From NCBI GenBank assembly GCA_002320035.1, contig DCJL01000025.1, positions 9,457 to 54,724 of the forward strand: a DNA stretch of 45,268 bases, given 5' to 3'. Shown piece after piece: positions 1 through 7,721 of this stretch. The notes under the pieces are model-generated. The model saw only the letters and a list, made by a program, of their open reading frames with translations, searched no databases and was not told the origin of the DNA. This stretch comes from Clostridiales bacterium UBA1701. GTDB taxonomy: Bacteria; Bacillota; Clostridia; Oscillospirales; Oscillospiraceae. Position numbers and translations under genes: made by a program. The stretch's first letter is position 1, and each line of letters starts with the position of its first letter.

Positions 1-21
1 AAACGCCCGGCGGAAAGCGCA

Positions 22-51
22 GTCAAAAAGTCCGGCATGGACTTTTTTGAC
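22..51. repeat. Perfect-arm DNA palindrome (hairpin)
   Basis: The arms GTCAAAAAGTCC and GGACTTTTTTGAC pair around a GGCAT loop, with one extra T in the right arm. It lies just before a normal terminator. No gene is visible in the first 60 bases. It may be a dispersed intergenic repeat or the end of an upstream terminator region, and this window cannot decide which. Confidence 0.5.
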
Positions 52-59
52 AAGCTGAG

Positions 60-88
60 AAGGCCCCGTCCGGGGCCTTCTTTTTATA
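60..88 (+). terminator. Rho-independent terminator of an upstream gene
   Basis: The stem AAGGCCCCG/CGGGGCCTT is followed by a T-rich run. It would end a transcript coming from left of the window. The gene it serves is outside the window. Confidence 0.75.
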
Positions 89-228
89 TACGGTTTCAGA
101 CAGTCCATACAGGCACGCATAAGGCAGAGGAGATTTTATTCCGTCTACAGAGCAGATAGAACGTTATGTAAACCTTTTTGTTCCTGTGAATTTGCCAGAA
201 AAATGTCAGCATTATCAACAAAAAATCC

Positions 229-258
229 TTGTGTATCCTCCTTCTTCCATGATAAGAT
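229..258 (+). promoter_or_regulatory. Weak candidate promoter for the cysteine desulfidase gene
   Basis: TTGTGT (229-234) and TAAGAT (253-258) are separated by 18 bases, upstream of a strong ribosome binding site at 296-302. Both boxes are imperfect. The stretch 89-307 holds nothing else recognisable. Confidence 0.3.
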
Positions 259-307
259 ATACAAAAGTACGGGAGCAAACAGGGCCGAAAATGATAAGGA
301 GGCTATC

Positions 308-1579
308 ATGGACAGAAAGGGAAGCACCTACGCCACATATATCGAAATACTCAGGAAGGAGCTCGTTCCGGCGATGGGCTGTACAGAGCCCATTGCGGTC
401 GCTTACTGCGCCGCCATTGCCAGAAGGATCCTTGGCAGCGAGCCGGAAAGCGTTGAAATTGAGGCCAGCGGAAACATTATAAAGAACGTAAAAAGCGTCA
501 TTGTCCCCAATACCGACGGCAGAAGAGGCGTGGAGGCGGCGGCCGCAGTGGGCATTGTTGCCGGGGATGACACACTGGGGCTGGAGCTTATTTCCAATGT
601 GAGCGCTGAGGACAAGGCGCGTCTGAGCCGCTTTCTGGCGGAGACGCCGATAAAGGTCCGCCCTGCCGCTTCGGAACTTGCGCTGGATGTGACGGTAAGC
701 GTTTACTCCGGAGGGGACAGCGTAAAAGTCAGAATCGTAAATCACCACACGGGTCTTGCGCTCATTGAGAAAAACGGCGAGGTGCTTTTCAGCGCCCAGC
801 CGGAAGATCCGGCGGAAGAGAGCGGGCTGGACTATGGACTTTTATCTGTGGAGGGCATATATGACTTTGCCGTTTCTTTGGATGTCGAGGATGTACGGGA
901 GCTGTTTTCGCGTCAACTGGATTATAACTGCGCCATTGCCCGGGAGGGACTGACCGGGGACTATGGAGCAAACATCGGCAAGGTAATTATAAATCAGGGG
1001 GACAGCGTGCACACCAGGGCAAGAGCCAGAGCTGCTGCCGCCTCAGACGCCCGCATGGGCGGATGCGAGCTGCCGGTTGTGATAAACTCGGGCAGCGGCA
1101 ACCAAGGCATAACCGTCAGCGTCCCGGTGGCGGAGTATGCCGAGGAGCTGGGCAGCGATGAGGACAGACTTTTTCGGGCTCTGGCCATTTCCAACCTGAA
1201 TGCCATACATCTCAAGGAGAAGATCGGCCGCCTTTCGGCATACTGCGGGGCGGTCACTGCCGGAGCCAGTGCGGCGGCGGCGATATCGTTTCTTCAGGGT
1301 GGAGATCTGGACAGCATTTCTCATGTGCTGGTGAACGCGCTTGCCATCACTTCGGGCATGGTCTGCGATGGGGCCAAGCCAAGCTGTGCGGCAAAAATCG
1401 CCGCGGCCGTGGACAGCGGCCTGCTGGCGATGGAGATGTATGACGCGGGTCAGCAGTTCTACGGCGGGGACGGCATCATTCTCAAAGGCGTGGAGAACAC
1501 GATAAGAAATGTGGGCGTCCTGGGCCGCAGCGGTATGCGGGAGACGGACAGGACCATAATCGCGCTTATGACAAGCTGA
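308..1579 (+). CDS. L-cysteine desulfidase family protein (UPF0597/CyuA-like)
   Basis: This 423-aa protein belongs to the serine dehydratase alpha-like/L-cysteine desulfidase family, iron-sulfur enzymes that break cysteine into pyruvate, ammonia and sulfide. The N-terminal Gly-Cys-Thr-Glu-Pro (Cys25) and the C-terminal pair in MVCDGAKPSCAAK are the expected conserved cysteines for a 4Fe-4S cluster. The start ATG at 308 is chosen because AAGGAGG lies at 296-302, five bases upstream; the frame is open further upstream (to 203) but that part has no ribosome binding site. Length fits the family. The protein should be cytoplasmic. It stands alone, with a terminator directly behind it. The substrate could be another small thiol or hydroxy amino acid; the family call is firmer than the exact substrate. 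Confidence 0.88.
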   Translation: MDRKGSTYATYIEILRKELVPAMGCTEPIAVAYCAAIARRILGSEPESVEIEASGNIIKNVKSVIVPNTDGRRGVEAAAAVGIVAGDDTLGLELISNVSAEDKARLSRFLAETPIKVRPAASELALDVTVSVYSGGDSVKVRIVNHHTGLALIEKNGEVLFSAQPEDPAEESGLDYGLLSVEGIYDFAVSLDVEDVRELFSRQLDYNCAIAREGLTGDYGANIGKVIINQGDSVHTRARARAAAASDARMGGCELPVVINSGSGNQGITVSVPVAEYAEELGSDEDRLFRALAISNLNAIHLKEKIGRLSAYCGAVTAGASAAAAISFLQGGDLDSISHVLVNALAITSGMVCDGAKPSCAAKIAAAVDSGLLAMEMYDAGQQFYGGDGIILKGVENTIRNVGVLGRSGMRETDRTIIALMTS

Positions 1580-1597
1580 TGTTTTCCGAATTAACAT

Positions 1598-1635
1598 GCG
1601 GCCCCGGCGGGGATGCTTCCGCCGGGGCCGCTTTT
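1598..1635 (+). terminator. Rho-independent terminator
   Basis: A 13-bp GC-rich stem (1598-1610 with 1619-1631) around GGATGCTT, followed by TTTT. It ends the cysteine desulfidase transcript. Confidence 0.9.
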
Positions 1636-1671
1636 CGCCCAAATTTTCGGAATAAAAAATGGAAAACTTGC

Positions 1672-1699
1672 TTGACATATATGCGGCTTCTGGTATAAT
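1672..1699 (+). promoter_or_regulatory. Strong sigma-A promoter for the HTH/membrane protein pair
   Basis: TTGACA (1672-1677), a 16-base spacer, and TATAAT (1694-1699) with an extended -10 TG. Close to consensus. The palindrome at 1713-1723 sits in the initially transcribed region, where a repressor would block it. Confidence 0.85.
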
Positions 1700-1712
1700 A
1701 AGGCCATGGAAA

Positions 1713-1723
1713 GTAAACTTTAC
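1713..1723. promoter_or_regulatory. Palindromic operator candidate GTAAACTTTAC
   Basis: A perfect 5+1+5 inverted repeat lies between the -10 box and the start of the HTH gene. The position is typical of an autoregulatory operator. That the adjacent HTH protein binds it is inference. Confidence 0.5.
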
Positions 1724-1731
1724 ATCAGGGG

Positions 1732-1944
1732 GTGGTAAGTATTAAAAACCGCTTGGAGGAGTTGCGGAAGCAGAGGGGAATTAAGCAGGAGGAGCTGGCT
1801 GCGGCGTTGGAAGTATCCAGACAGACCATTGGCTCACTGGAGAACGGGCGCTATAATCCCTCCATTTTGCTTGCTTTTAAAATCGCCGTTTTTTTTCACA
1901 TGAGCATTGAGGAAATTTTCATATACGAGGAGGAAGTAAAATGA
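1732..1944 (+). CDS. Small XRE-family HTH transcriptional regulator
   Basis: A 70-aa protein that is almost entirely one HTH_3 (Cro/CI-type) domain. Residues around 16-40 (KQEELAAALEVSRQTIGSLE) form the helix-turn-helix, followed by the usual NGRYNPSILLAFKIA helix. It has no second domain, so it is probably a dimeric DNA-binding repressor. The GTG at 1732 is used here, but GGGGGTGG at about 1728-1735 would better place an ATT start at 1741 (IKNRLEELR), so the first three residues are uncertain. The stop overlaps the start of the following membrane protein gene by four bases (ATGA-type coupling). Paired small XRE regulators and membrane proteins are common in Clostridia; what signal they share is unknown. 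Confidence 0.88.
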   Translation: MVSIKNRLEELRKQRGIKQEELAAALEVSRQTIGSLENGRYNPSILLAFKIAVFFHMSIEEIFIYEEEVK

Positions 1945-2387
1945 AAAAATCATCCTTATACACTGGCCTGTGTTATTTTTTTGTTGGACTTGTATGCCTG
2001 ATCCTGGCCCTTATATTTGAGTGGAGAGCCGAGGGGCTTCTCTGGGGCTTCGCGGGAGCGGGGATCTTTCCGGGGCTTATGATGATGTGGCAGTATTACC
2101 ACTGGACAAGACCGGAGAACCGGGAGGAATACCAGCGGCGGCTGCACATTGAGAAAGTGGAAATGAAGGACGAGCGAAAGGTGATGCTCAGATACAGAAG
2201 CGGATGGACCGCCTATGTGATCATGACTGGGCTGTACTGCCTGCTTATGCTGTCCTTTTCCTTTTGCAGCGTGATGGGCTGGATGATGCCCTTTTCGAAA
2301 TACGCCGTTATTGGGCTTGGAATTTTGCTGCTGTTCCAGTATGTCTGCGGCGCAGCGGCGTTCCAATACCTGTCAAAACGCCTTTAG
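1941..2387 (+). CDS. Four-helix membrane protein paired with the HTH regulator
   Basis: A 148-aa protein with four hydrophobic segments, near residues 9-25, 31-49, 91-110 and 120-140, and a charged cytoplasmic-looking loop at 52-85 (RPENREEYQRR onward). I do not recognise a characterised family. The layout, a small HTH regulator translationally coupled to a short polytopic membrane protein, resembles the DUF2178/DUF3796-type pairs of Clostridia, where the membrane protein is thought to be the regulator's target or partner. The start ATG at 1941 follows GAGGAGG closely. The gene ends at a bidirectional terminator shared with hypA. Function is unknown. Confidence 0.8.
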   Translation: MKKSSLYTGLCYFFVGLVCLILALIFEWRAEGLLWGFAGAGIFPGLMMMWQYYHWTRPENREEYQRRLHIEKVEMKDERKVMLRYRSGWTAYVIMTGLYCLLMLSFSFCSVMGWMMPFSKYAVIGLGILLLFQYVCGAAAFQYLSKRL

Positions 2388-2424
2388 GCGGAAAAACCGG
2401 GAAAGCGCAGGCAATCTGAAAAAT

Positions 2425-2455
2425 AAAATCACCCGCCTCACAGCGGGTGATTTTT
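2425..2455. terminator. Bidirectional terminator between convergent genes
   Basis: AAAATCACCCGC pairs with GCGGGTGATTTT, with A-runs on one side and T-runs on the other, so it can work on both strands. It separates the membrane protein gene from the reverse-strand hypA. Confidence 0.9.
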
Positions 2456-2467
2456 GCCGTTTATTCG

Positions 2468-2812
2468 TTATTCGGGGACATGGATCTCCTTGATGTTGAA
2501 ATCAAGGCCGGAGAGCACGGACTTGTCAAAGCTGCCGCAATTGGGGCAGTAGCCTTTGTTTTCGATTACATTGAAAATCTCGTCGCAGTCATCACACTCG
2601 GCCATACCGGGAATGACCTGGATGATCAGCTTCGTATCCGCAAGCTCCGTTCCGGCGACAACAGTGGGGTACAGTTCCTCCACATACTCCGGGATGACCA
2701 GGGACAGCTCGCCGATCTCACAGACGATCTCGCCGACATGGGTCACATTATTCTCACGGGCGTAGTCCAGAACGGTCTTGCACATGCTTTTTACAATGCC
2801 GATCTCATGCAT
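2468..2812 (-). CDS. hypA: HypA-like nickel metallochaperone/zinc protein
   Basis: A 114-aa HypA/HybF family protein. It starts Met-His-Glu, whose His2 is the known nickel ligand of HypA, and has the zinc-binding pair CDDC (C73, C76) and CPNC (C89, C92). HypA normally delivers nickel to [NiFe]-hydrogenase or urease maturation. No hydrogenase or other hyp gene lies in this window. Instead the gene follows a large iron-sulfur flavoprotein with a 16-base gap, apparently as the last gene of a two-gene operon. So either the hydrogenase is elsewhere, or this copy serves the flavoprotein or another metal-handling role. The family call is firm; the role is open. Confidence 0.87.
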   Translation of the reverse strand: MHEIGIVKSMCKTVLDYARENNVTHVGEIVCEIGELSLVIPEYVEELYPTVVAGTELADTKLIIQVIPGMAECDDCDEIFNVIENKGYCPNCGSFDKSVLSGLDFNIKEIHVPE

Positions 2813-2828
2813 AAAAACTCACCGTGCT

Positions 2829-5516
2829 TTACTTTTTATAGCCTATTTTGGTGGCGACGATGCTGCCGATGGAGGCGGGAACATTGCCCGCTATCCTGGC
2901 GAGGGTGCTCATATAGGAGCCAGCTTTGTAGTCGCTTACCTTCTCGAGATGGATGGCGTCAAACTTGCACTTGGTGGTGCAGATGCCGCAGCCGATGCAC
3001 ATATAATCGTCTACAACCACTGCACCGCAGCCAAGGCAGCGCTCGGTCTCCTTCTTCATCTGCTCTTCGGTAAGAACGCCCCGCAGGTCCGCAAAGGTCT
3101 TTTTCGCTTCCGCGGCGGAGCCGGAGGCTGCTCTCTGCCTGGGAGCGGTGTCAAAGCTCTCAATGGCCACGGCCACGTTGCCCTTGTCAAGGGCCTTGTA
3201 GTCTCGCCGGTCACGGCCCAGGGTGAGGGTCTGGCCCTTGTGAACAAAGCGGTGTATGGACACGGCGCCTTCCTTGCCGGCGGCAATGGCGTCGATGGCG
3301 AACTTCGGGCCTGTGACCACGTCGCCGCCGGCGAAAACATCGGCCTCGGCGGTCTGATAGGTGACAGGGTCGGCAATGACGGCGCCGTTTTTGGCAAACT
3401 GGAGCCCGGTGCCCTTGTCGATGCCGCTCATGTCAATGCGCTGGCCGATGGCGGAGATAACGGCACTGACCTTTATGGTCTCAAACTTCCCAGTGCCAAC
3501 GGGCTTGCGGCGGCCCCTGGCGTCAGGCTCGCCCAGCTCCATGCGTTCCAGCTTGAGCTCGCCGACCTTGCTGTTGCCGCTGATTTCCACAGGGGCGGCC
3601 AGGAACAGGAAGCGGACGCCCTCCTCCTCAGCCTCGGTGATCTCGTCATCGGCGGCGGGCATCTCATCCCGGCTGCGGCGGTAAACGACTGTGACCTTCT
3701 CCGCGCCCAGGCGCACCGCGCTGCGGGCCACATCGATAGCCACATTGCCGCCGCCAATCACTGCCACGCTGTTTCCAAGCGCCGGCTTCTCGCCAAGGTT
3801 CACGGCGCGCAGGAAGTCAATGCCGGTGAAAACGCCGGGCAGATCGTCCCCGGGGCAGCCTACGGGAGCGCCCTTGGAAGCGCCGATGCCCAGATAGAAA
3901 GCTTTGTAGCCCTGCTCGCGGAGCTGAGGCAGCGTCACATCCTTACCGACTTCAACGCCGGTTTTGAACTCTACACCCAGCTCGCGCAGGACTTCGATCT
4001 CCGCATTCACGACGGCCTTGTCCAGCCGGAAGCTGGGAATGCCCATGGTGAGCATGCCGCCCAGCATCTGTTCTTTCTCAAAAACGGTGACGGGGTAGCC
4101 CTTCACGGCCAGATAGTAAGCACAGCTCATGCCGGCGGGGCCTGCGCCGATCACAGCGATCTTCTCGGTGTAGGGCTTGCCGGTTTGATTGAGCATTTTA
4201 GGCACAAAGCGGGTGTCAGCGCTCAGGTCCTTCTCGGCAATAAATTTCTTAATGTCGTCAATGGCGATGGGCGAGTCAATGTCGCCTCTGGTGCAGGCGT
4301 CCTCACAGGCTTTGTTGCAGATGCGGCCGCAGACGGCGGGGAAGGGGTTCTCTTTCTTTATCAGCTCCAGCGCCTCGGTGTAGCGGCCCTGGGAGGCCAG
4401 CTTTATGTAGCCCTGAACGGGAATGTGGGCGGGGCAGGCGCTCTTGCAGGGTGCGGTGCCGGTGTCGACAACATCGCTTCGGTTGGTACGGAAATCTTTG
4501 TTATAGGCGGATTTCTTCAGATAGCTGCTCTTTATGTCCAGGTTAGGGTCGGGTTTCTCCGTGGGCCTTACTTCGCAGAGCTTCTGGCCCAGCTTCAAAG
4601 CGTTGGTCTGGCAGTTTTCAACGCATTGACCGCAGGCGACGCACTTGTCCTTTTCAACCACGGCCCTGAAATTGGAACGCAGACCGTCCGGGCGGCGATA
4701 CATTTCCGCAATGCGCAGGGAGTAGCAGGAACAGCCGCAGCAGTTGCAGATGGCGGAAGCTTCATCAAAACCGGGGGCCTGATTGATCTCATGCACAAGG
4801 CCGTTTTCCTCGGCCCGCCTGAGCACTTCGTAAGCTTCTTCCTTTGAGATAAGGTGATGCTCACCGTTTTTTGAGAAATTGATGGCGTTATCGTTCAGAT
4901 ACATGCACATATCCTCTTCCAGATGCCCGCAGCCCTCGCCCATCAGGCGGCGGGAACGGCGGCAGGAGCAGGGGCCGACGGATATGGCTTTGGCCTTTTC
5001 AATGAGCGTGGAAATCTCGTCATAGGACGCAGTCCTGGAATTGCTTTCGATGGCGCTCATGACGGGCATAACGCGCATAAAGAACATGCCTCTTCCAACA
5101 AAGGGGACAAGAGGCTCCGTCCTGCGGCGGGCATATTCCTCAAAGCACTCGCCAAGAATGGGATACTTTTCACACTGTTCGTTATTACTCAGCACACCCT
5201 CCATAATACCCGGGACCCAAATGGGATAGAAGTAGCATGTTTTTCCGTCAACTTCTCTTATGCGGATGACGCCGCAGACGACAAGCTGGTCAAGCTGCTT
5301 CTGAGTGAATTCAACGCTCTCCTTGCAGCGGCTTGCGATATCCTCAACAGTGCGTGGGACCTCCAGCCGCATATGCATCATTACCTTGCACATGTCGTCC
5401 GTCACAATAGGCTCGAGAATTTTGTACTCGGGGTCATTATAGGTAACCCCGGTGTAAGTCATTCCTTCAAGGCTGATTTTAGACGCGAGCTTCAAAATGT
5501 TTGGTCGTTTCGCCAT
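2829..5516 (-). CDS. Multidomain iron-sulfur FAD/NAD(P)H oxidoreductase (GltD-like core)
   Basis: This 895-aa protein joins several modules. Residues ~1-110 look like a winged-helix-like region. About 170-290 is Cys-rich (GPCSCRRSRR, then CNCCGCSC). A ferredoxin motif CVACGQCVENC follows near 300. Next come a GltD-type Fe-S region (CKSACPAHIPVQGYI and CGRICNKACEDAC), an FAD Rossmann motif GAGPAGMSCAYYLA, and an NADPH-binding motif GGGNVAIDVARSAVR. A C-terminal ferredoxin motif (CIGCGICTTKC) closes the protein. It is a relative of the glutamate synthase small chain that moves electrons between NAD(P)H and a partner; the partner is not identifiable here. The start at 5516 is chosen over 5531 because GAGGTGG (5523-5529) sits six bases before it. 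It is probably cytoplasmic and oxygen-sensitive. Confidence 0.88.
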   Translation of the reverse strand: MAKRPNILKLASKISLEGMTYTGVTYNDPEYKILEPIVTDDMCKVMMHMRLEVPRTVEDIASRCKESVEFTQKQLDQLVVCGVIRIREVDGKTCYFYPIWVPGIMEGVLSNNEQCEKYPILGECFEEYARRRTEPLVPFVGRGMFFMRVMPVMSAIESNSRTASYDEISTLIEKAKAISVGPCSCRRSRRLMGEGCGHLEEDMCMYLNDNAINFSKNGEHHLISKEEAYEVLRRAEENGLVHEINQAPGFDEASAICNCCGCSCYSLRIAEMYRRPDGLRSNFRAVVEKDKCVACGQCVENCQTNALKLGQKLCEVRPTEKPDPNLDIKSSYLKKSAYNKDFRTNRSDVVDTGTAPCKSACPAHIPVQGYIKLASQGRYTEALELIKKENPFPAVCGRICNKACEDACTRGDIDSPIAIDDIKKFIAEKDLSADTRFVPKMLNQTGKPYTEKIAVIGAGPAGMSCAYYLAVKGYPVTVFEKEQMLGGMLTMGIPSFRLDKAVVNAEIEVLRELGVEFKTGVEVGKDVTLPQLREQGYKAFYLGIGASKGAPVGCPGDDLPGVFTGIDFLRAVNLGEKPALGNSVAVIGGGNVAIDVARSAVRLGAEKVTVVYRRSRDEMPAADDEITEAEEEGVRFLFLAAPVEISGNSKVGELKLERMELGEPDARGRRKPVGTGKFETIKVSAVISAIGQRIDMSGIDKGTGLQFAKNGAVIADPVTYQTAEADVFAGGDVVTGPKFAIDAIAAGKEGAVSIHRFVHKGQTLTLGRDRRDYKALDKGNVAVAIESFDTAPRQRAASGSAAEAKKTFADLRGVLTEEQMKKETERCLGCGAVVVDDYMCIGCGICTTKCKFDAIHLEKVSDYKAGSYMSTLARIAGNVPASIGSIVATKIGYKK

Positions 5517-5554
5517 ATTTGTCCACCTCATATTTTTTGTTTTAGGATATTTTT

Positions 5555-5583
5555 ACTATACCATAAAAAAACATCTAGTGCAA
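5555..5583 (-). promoter_or_regulatory. Sigma-A promoter for the flavoprotein-hypA operon
   Basis: Reading the reverse strand: TTGCAC (5583-5578), 17 bases, TATAGT (5560-5555). It lies about 40 bases before the start codon. Confidence 0.75.
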
Positions 5584-5665
5584 TGTGTTACAGGCTTAAC
5601 AAAAATAATTATTTTTTTAAGTAATAAATTAACTCATATCCACACTGACAGCGAAAACAGCGTAC

Positions 5666-5694
5666 TTGATTTGTTAATATATATAATTTATAAT
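5666..5694 (+). promoter_or_regulatory. Sigma-A promoter for the CYTH gene
   Basis: TTGATT (5666-5671), a 17-base spacer, and consensus TATAAT (5689-5694). Transcription would start near 5701. This excludes the upstream ATG at 5693 and supports the ATG at 5723. Confidence 0.8.
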
Positions 5695-5722
5695 GAGCGG
5701 GATTAATATAGGAGCGGTGCCC

Positions 5723-6217
5723 ATGAACAAGGAAAATCAGGAAATCGAGAGAAAGTTTCTCATAGCCTATCCCTCAGCACAACTGCTCTCAACCTGCAGG
5801 GATGTTTCGAAAATTACCCAGACCTATCTCAGCGCGCCACCCGGCATAACGGCACGGGTACGGAAGCGGGAATGGCCCGAAAAGTGCGAGTACACCCACA
5901 CGGAGAAAAGGCGAATGTCGGATATGCGCCGGCTGGAGTTTGAGCAGGAGATCAGCGCGGCGGAATACGCTGAATTCCTCAAATCCGCAGACCCGGGCAG
6001 AAACCCGGTTCATAAAAAGCGCTGTTGCCTTTTGCATGACGGCCAGCTCTTTGAGATCGACCTGTATCCTTTCTGGCAGGACAGGGCCATAATGGAAATC
6101 GAGCTTGAGGATGAGAGCCAGAGCGTCCGTTTCCCGCCTTTCATTTCAATTATCCGGGAGGTTACAGGGGATAAACGCTACACAAATTACGCCATCGCAA
6201 AGCACCTGCCGGAATGA
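5723..6217 (+). CDS. CYTH domain protein (triphosphate tunnel metalloenzyme)
   Basis: A 164-aa protein of the CYTH/TTM superfamily, which hydrolyses triphosphates such as inorganic triphosphate or thiamine triphosphate, or in some members makes cAMP. The hallmark ExExK motif is E7-I-E9-R-K11, followed by the expected pattern of alternating charged beta strands (RVRKRE, RRLEFEQEIS, FEIDLY, IMEIELED) lining the tunnel. The start ATG at 5723 has TAGGAG at 5709-5714, and a promoter at 5666-5694 whose transcription start falls after the alternative ATG at 5693. The length is typical of stand-alone bacterial TTMs. The substrate cannot be read from the sequence; a triphosphatase is most likely. Confidence 0.85.
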   Translation: MNKENQEIERKFLIAYPSAQLLSTCRDVSKITQTYLSAPPGITARVRKREWPEKCEYTHTEKRRMSDMRRLEFEQEISAAEYAEFLKSADPGRNPVHKKRCCLLHDGQLFEIDLYPFWQDRAIMEIELEDESQSVRFPPFISIIREVTGDKRYTNYAIAKHLPE

Positions 6218-6259
6218 TCTGGGCGGAAGAGGGACAAAGTATTGGAAAGGATTGAAAAA

Positions 6260-7570
6260 GTGAAGAAGATTTTGATAATAAGCCTTGCTCTGACGCTGGC
6301 CTTTTCCCTCTGTGCCTGCTCAGAGCTGGAAAAGCTGAAGAGCGAACTGCCGCCTTTGCCGGACACCAGCGCCACGGCCAGCCCTGAGCCCAGCGCGGAG
6401 CCCAGCCCCGAGGCCACGGAGGCGCAGGAAGAAAGTACCGCCGTGCAGGCCGGGCCCAGGGTCATGGTGAACATCAAAAACACCACGATTCAGGAATACG
6501 ACCCCGCCGACGGCAGCCAGCTTATTCTGACCTTTGCGTATGAGACGCCCAGTGTCTACATTGAAGGCCGCAGCGAGGCCTCCGCCGCCATTAACGAGTA
6601 CATTGCCCTGCTGGATGAGACTTATTATACCGGCAACGACTACGGTGTGGGCAGCGCCACGGGCTTTAACCTTATGCTCCAGCAGGCACAGGATAATTAT
6701 TCCTATGTGGTTGGCACCGGGGCGGTGGATCTGCCTCTTGAGCTGGCTTCCTCCCAGACCGTCAGCGTGGCCCGGGCAGATGAGAGAATTCTGAGCCTTG
6801 TGTATAGTTATTATGAGTTTACCGGCGGTGTCCACGGCAATTATGTAGACAGGGCCTATGTGTTTGACAGCGAGACCGGCGAAGAGCTGACGCTGGATAA
6901 GCTCACAACAGACTTTGACGCCTTTACTGCCTTTATGGTGCAGTATATGGTGGAAAAGGCTGAGAACGAGGCATATTATTCTGAGCGCATCGACCCCAAT
7001 ACCCTGGCCCGGGAGCAGTACAGCGCCGCCTTCGGCGCGCTTCTCAGAGAGGGTTCCTGGTATTTCGGCAGCGAGGGACTGACGGTGTTTTCCGATGTCT
7101 ATGAGTTTGGCCCCTATGCTGCAGGCAGCGTGGAGTTTACTGTGCCTTATGAGGCGCTCGAGGGCGTAATCGATGAAAAGTGGTTCCCGGCGGAGAGAAG
7201 CGGGGAAGGCGAATTTGTTGTCAAGCCTCTCAGCGAGGTCAGCGGGGGAGACACGGAAATCATCGACATGGTCACTGTGAGCGACGAGGGCCAGGAGCTT
7301 TGCCTCGTAAGCCTGGGAAATGTGTATGATGTGAAGTTATCCCAGGTTGAGTATATGGACCGTTTCTATGAGACGGCACAGCTTTGGCACTGCAGCTATA
7401 TGAACGACTGCGCCCTACAACTCAAAACCCTTATTCCCGAAGGCATTCCCAACCTTATGCTCAGTTACGCCACTGCCGACGGCGCGAGCCGCAGCCTGCT
7501 CATTTCCCAGAGCGGCCAGGATGGCAGCTTTACTCTTGTGGAAGAGGGAAGTATTGAAGCCGTCGGTTGA
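6260..7570 (+). CDS. Lipoprotein with DUF4163/RsiV-like (DUF3298) domains
   Basis: A 436-aa exported protein. The N-terminus (MKKILIISLALTLAFSLCAC) is a lipoprotein signal peptide with lipobox Leu-Cys-Ala-Cys, then a low-complexity Pro/Ser/Glu linker to about residue 65. Residues ~75-310 match the PdaC/RsiV-type pair DUF4163-DUF3298, including the typical YEFTGGVHGN motif and the FTVPYEAL strand. The extreme C-terminal 130 residues are not recognised. Such domains occur on cell-surface deacetylases and anti-sigma factors; here there is no enzyme or transmembrane part, so it may be a surface binding or stress-sensing lipoprotein. The GTG at 6260 with AGGA at 6248-6251 is preferred for its compact signal peptide; a TTG at 6242 is the alternative. 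Confidence 0.82.
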   Translation: MKKILIISLALTLAFSLCACSELEKLKSELPPLPDTSATASPEPSAEPSPEATEAQEESTAVQAGPRVMVNIKNTTIQEYDPADGSQLILTFAYETPSVYIEGRSEASAAINEYIALLDETYYTGNDYGVGSATGFNLMLQQAQDNYSYVVGTGAVDLPLELASSQTVSVARADERILSLVYSYYEFTGGVHGNYVDRAYVFDSETGEELTLDKLTTDFDAFTAFMVQYMVEKAENEAYYSERIDPNTLAREQYSAAFGALLREGSWYFGSEGLTVFSDVYEFGPYAAGSVEFTVPYEALEGVIDEKWFPAERSGEGEFVVKPLSEVSGGDTEIIDMVTVSDEGQELCLVSLGNVYDVKLSQVEYMDRFYETAQLWHCSYMNDCALQLKTLIPEGIPNLMLSYATADGASRSLLISQSGQDGSFTLVEEGSIEAVG

Positions 7571-7607
7571 TCTCAGGGAAAAACATGAAATAAAAGAATA
7601 AAAAATG

Positions 7608-7636
7608 TTGACATTGTGATAAGGACATGTTATGCT
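7608..7636 (+). promoter_or_regulatory. Sigma-A promoter of rplU-rpmA
   Basis: TTGACA (7608-7613), 17 bases, TATGCT (7631-7636) with an extended -10 TG. This is a strong promoter, fitting a ribosomal protein operon. Confidence 0.85.
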
Positions 7637-7642
7637 GTTCAA

Positions 7643-7721
7643 GCCGCGTTGAAGGGGTAATTAAGGCGAGGTATGCCCTCCGCCCCCAGAGCGAGACCTG
7701 TAAAGAGGGAGGAAAATCATA
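7643..7721 (+). promoter_or_regulatory. Leader region of rplU, possible L21 leader
   Basis: About 80 bases of leader with a hairpin GGCGAGG/CCTCCGCC near 7666-7685, then AGGGAGG just before rplU. Firmicutes rplU messages often carry a structured L21 leader at this place. I could not match its consensus by eye, so this is a positional suggestion. Confidence 0.35.

Noticed and set aside
2778..4847. A 689-codon forward open frame lying antisense to the flavoprotein
   Set aside because: It is rich in Ala, Gly, His and Leu with no recognisable domain and no ribosome binding site. The reverse strand codes a well-motifed iron-sulfur flavoprotein. High-GC codon structure creates such antisense frames.
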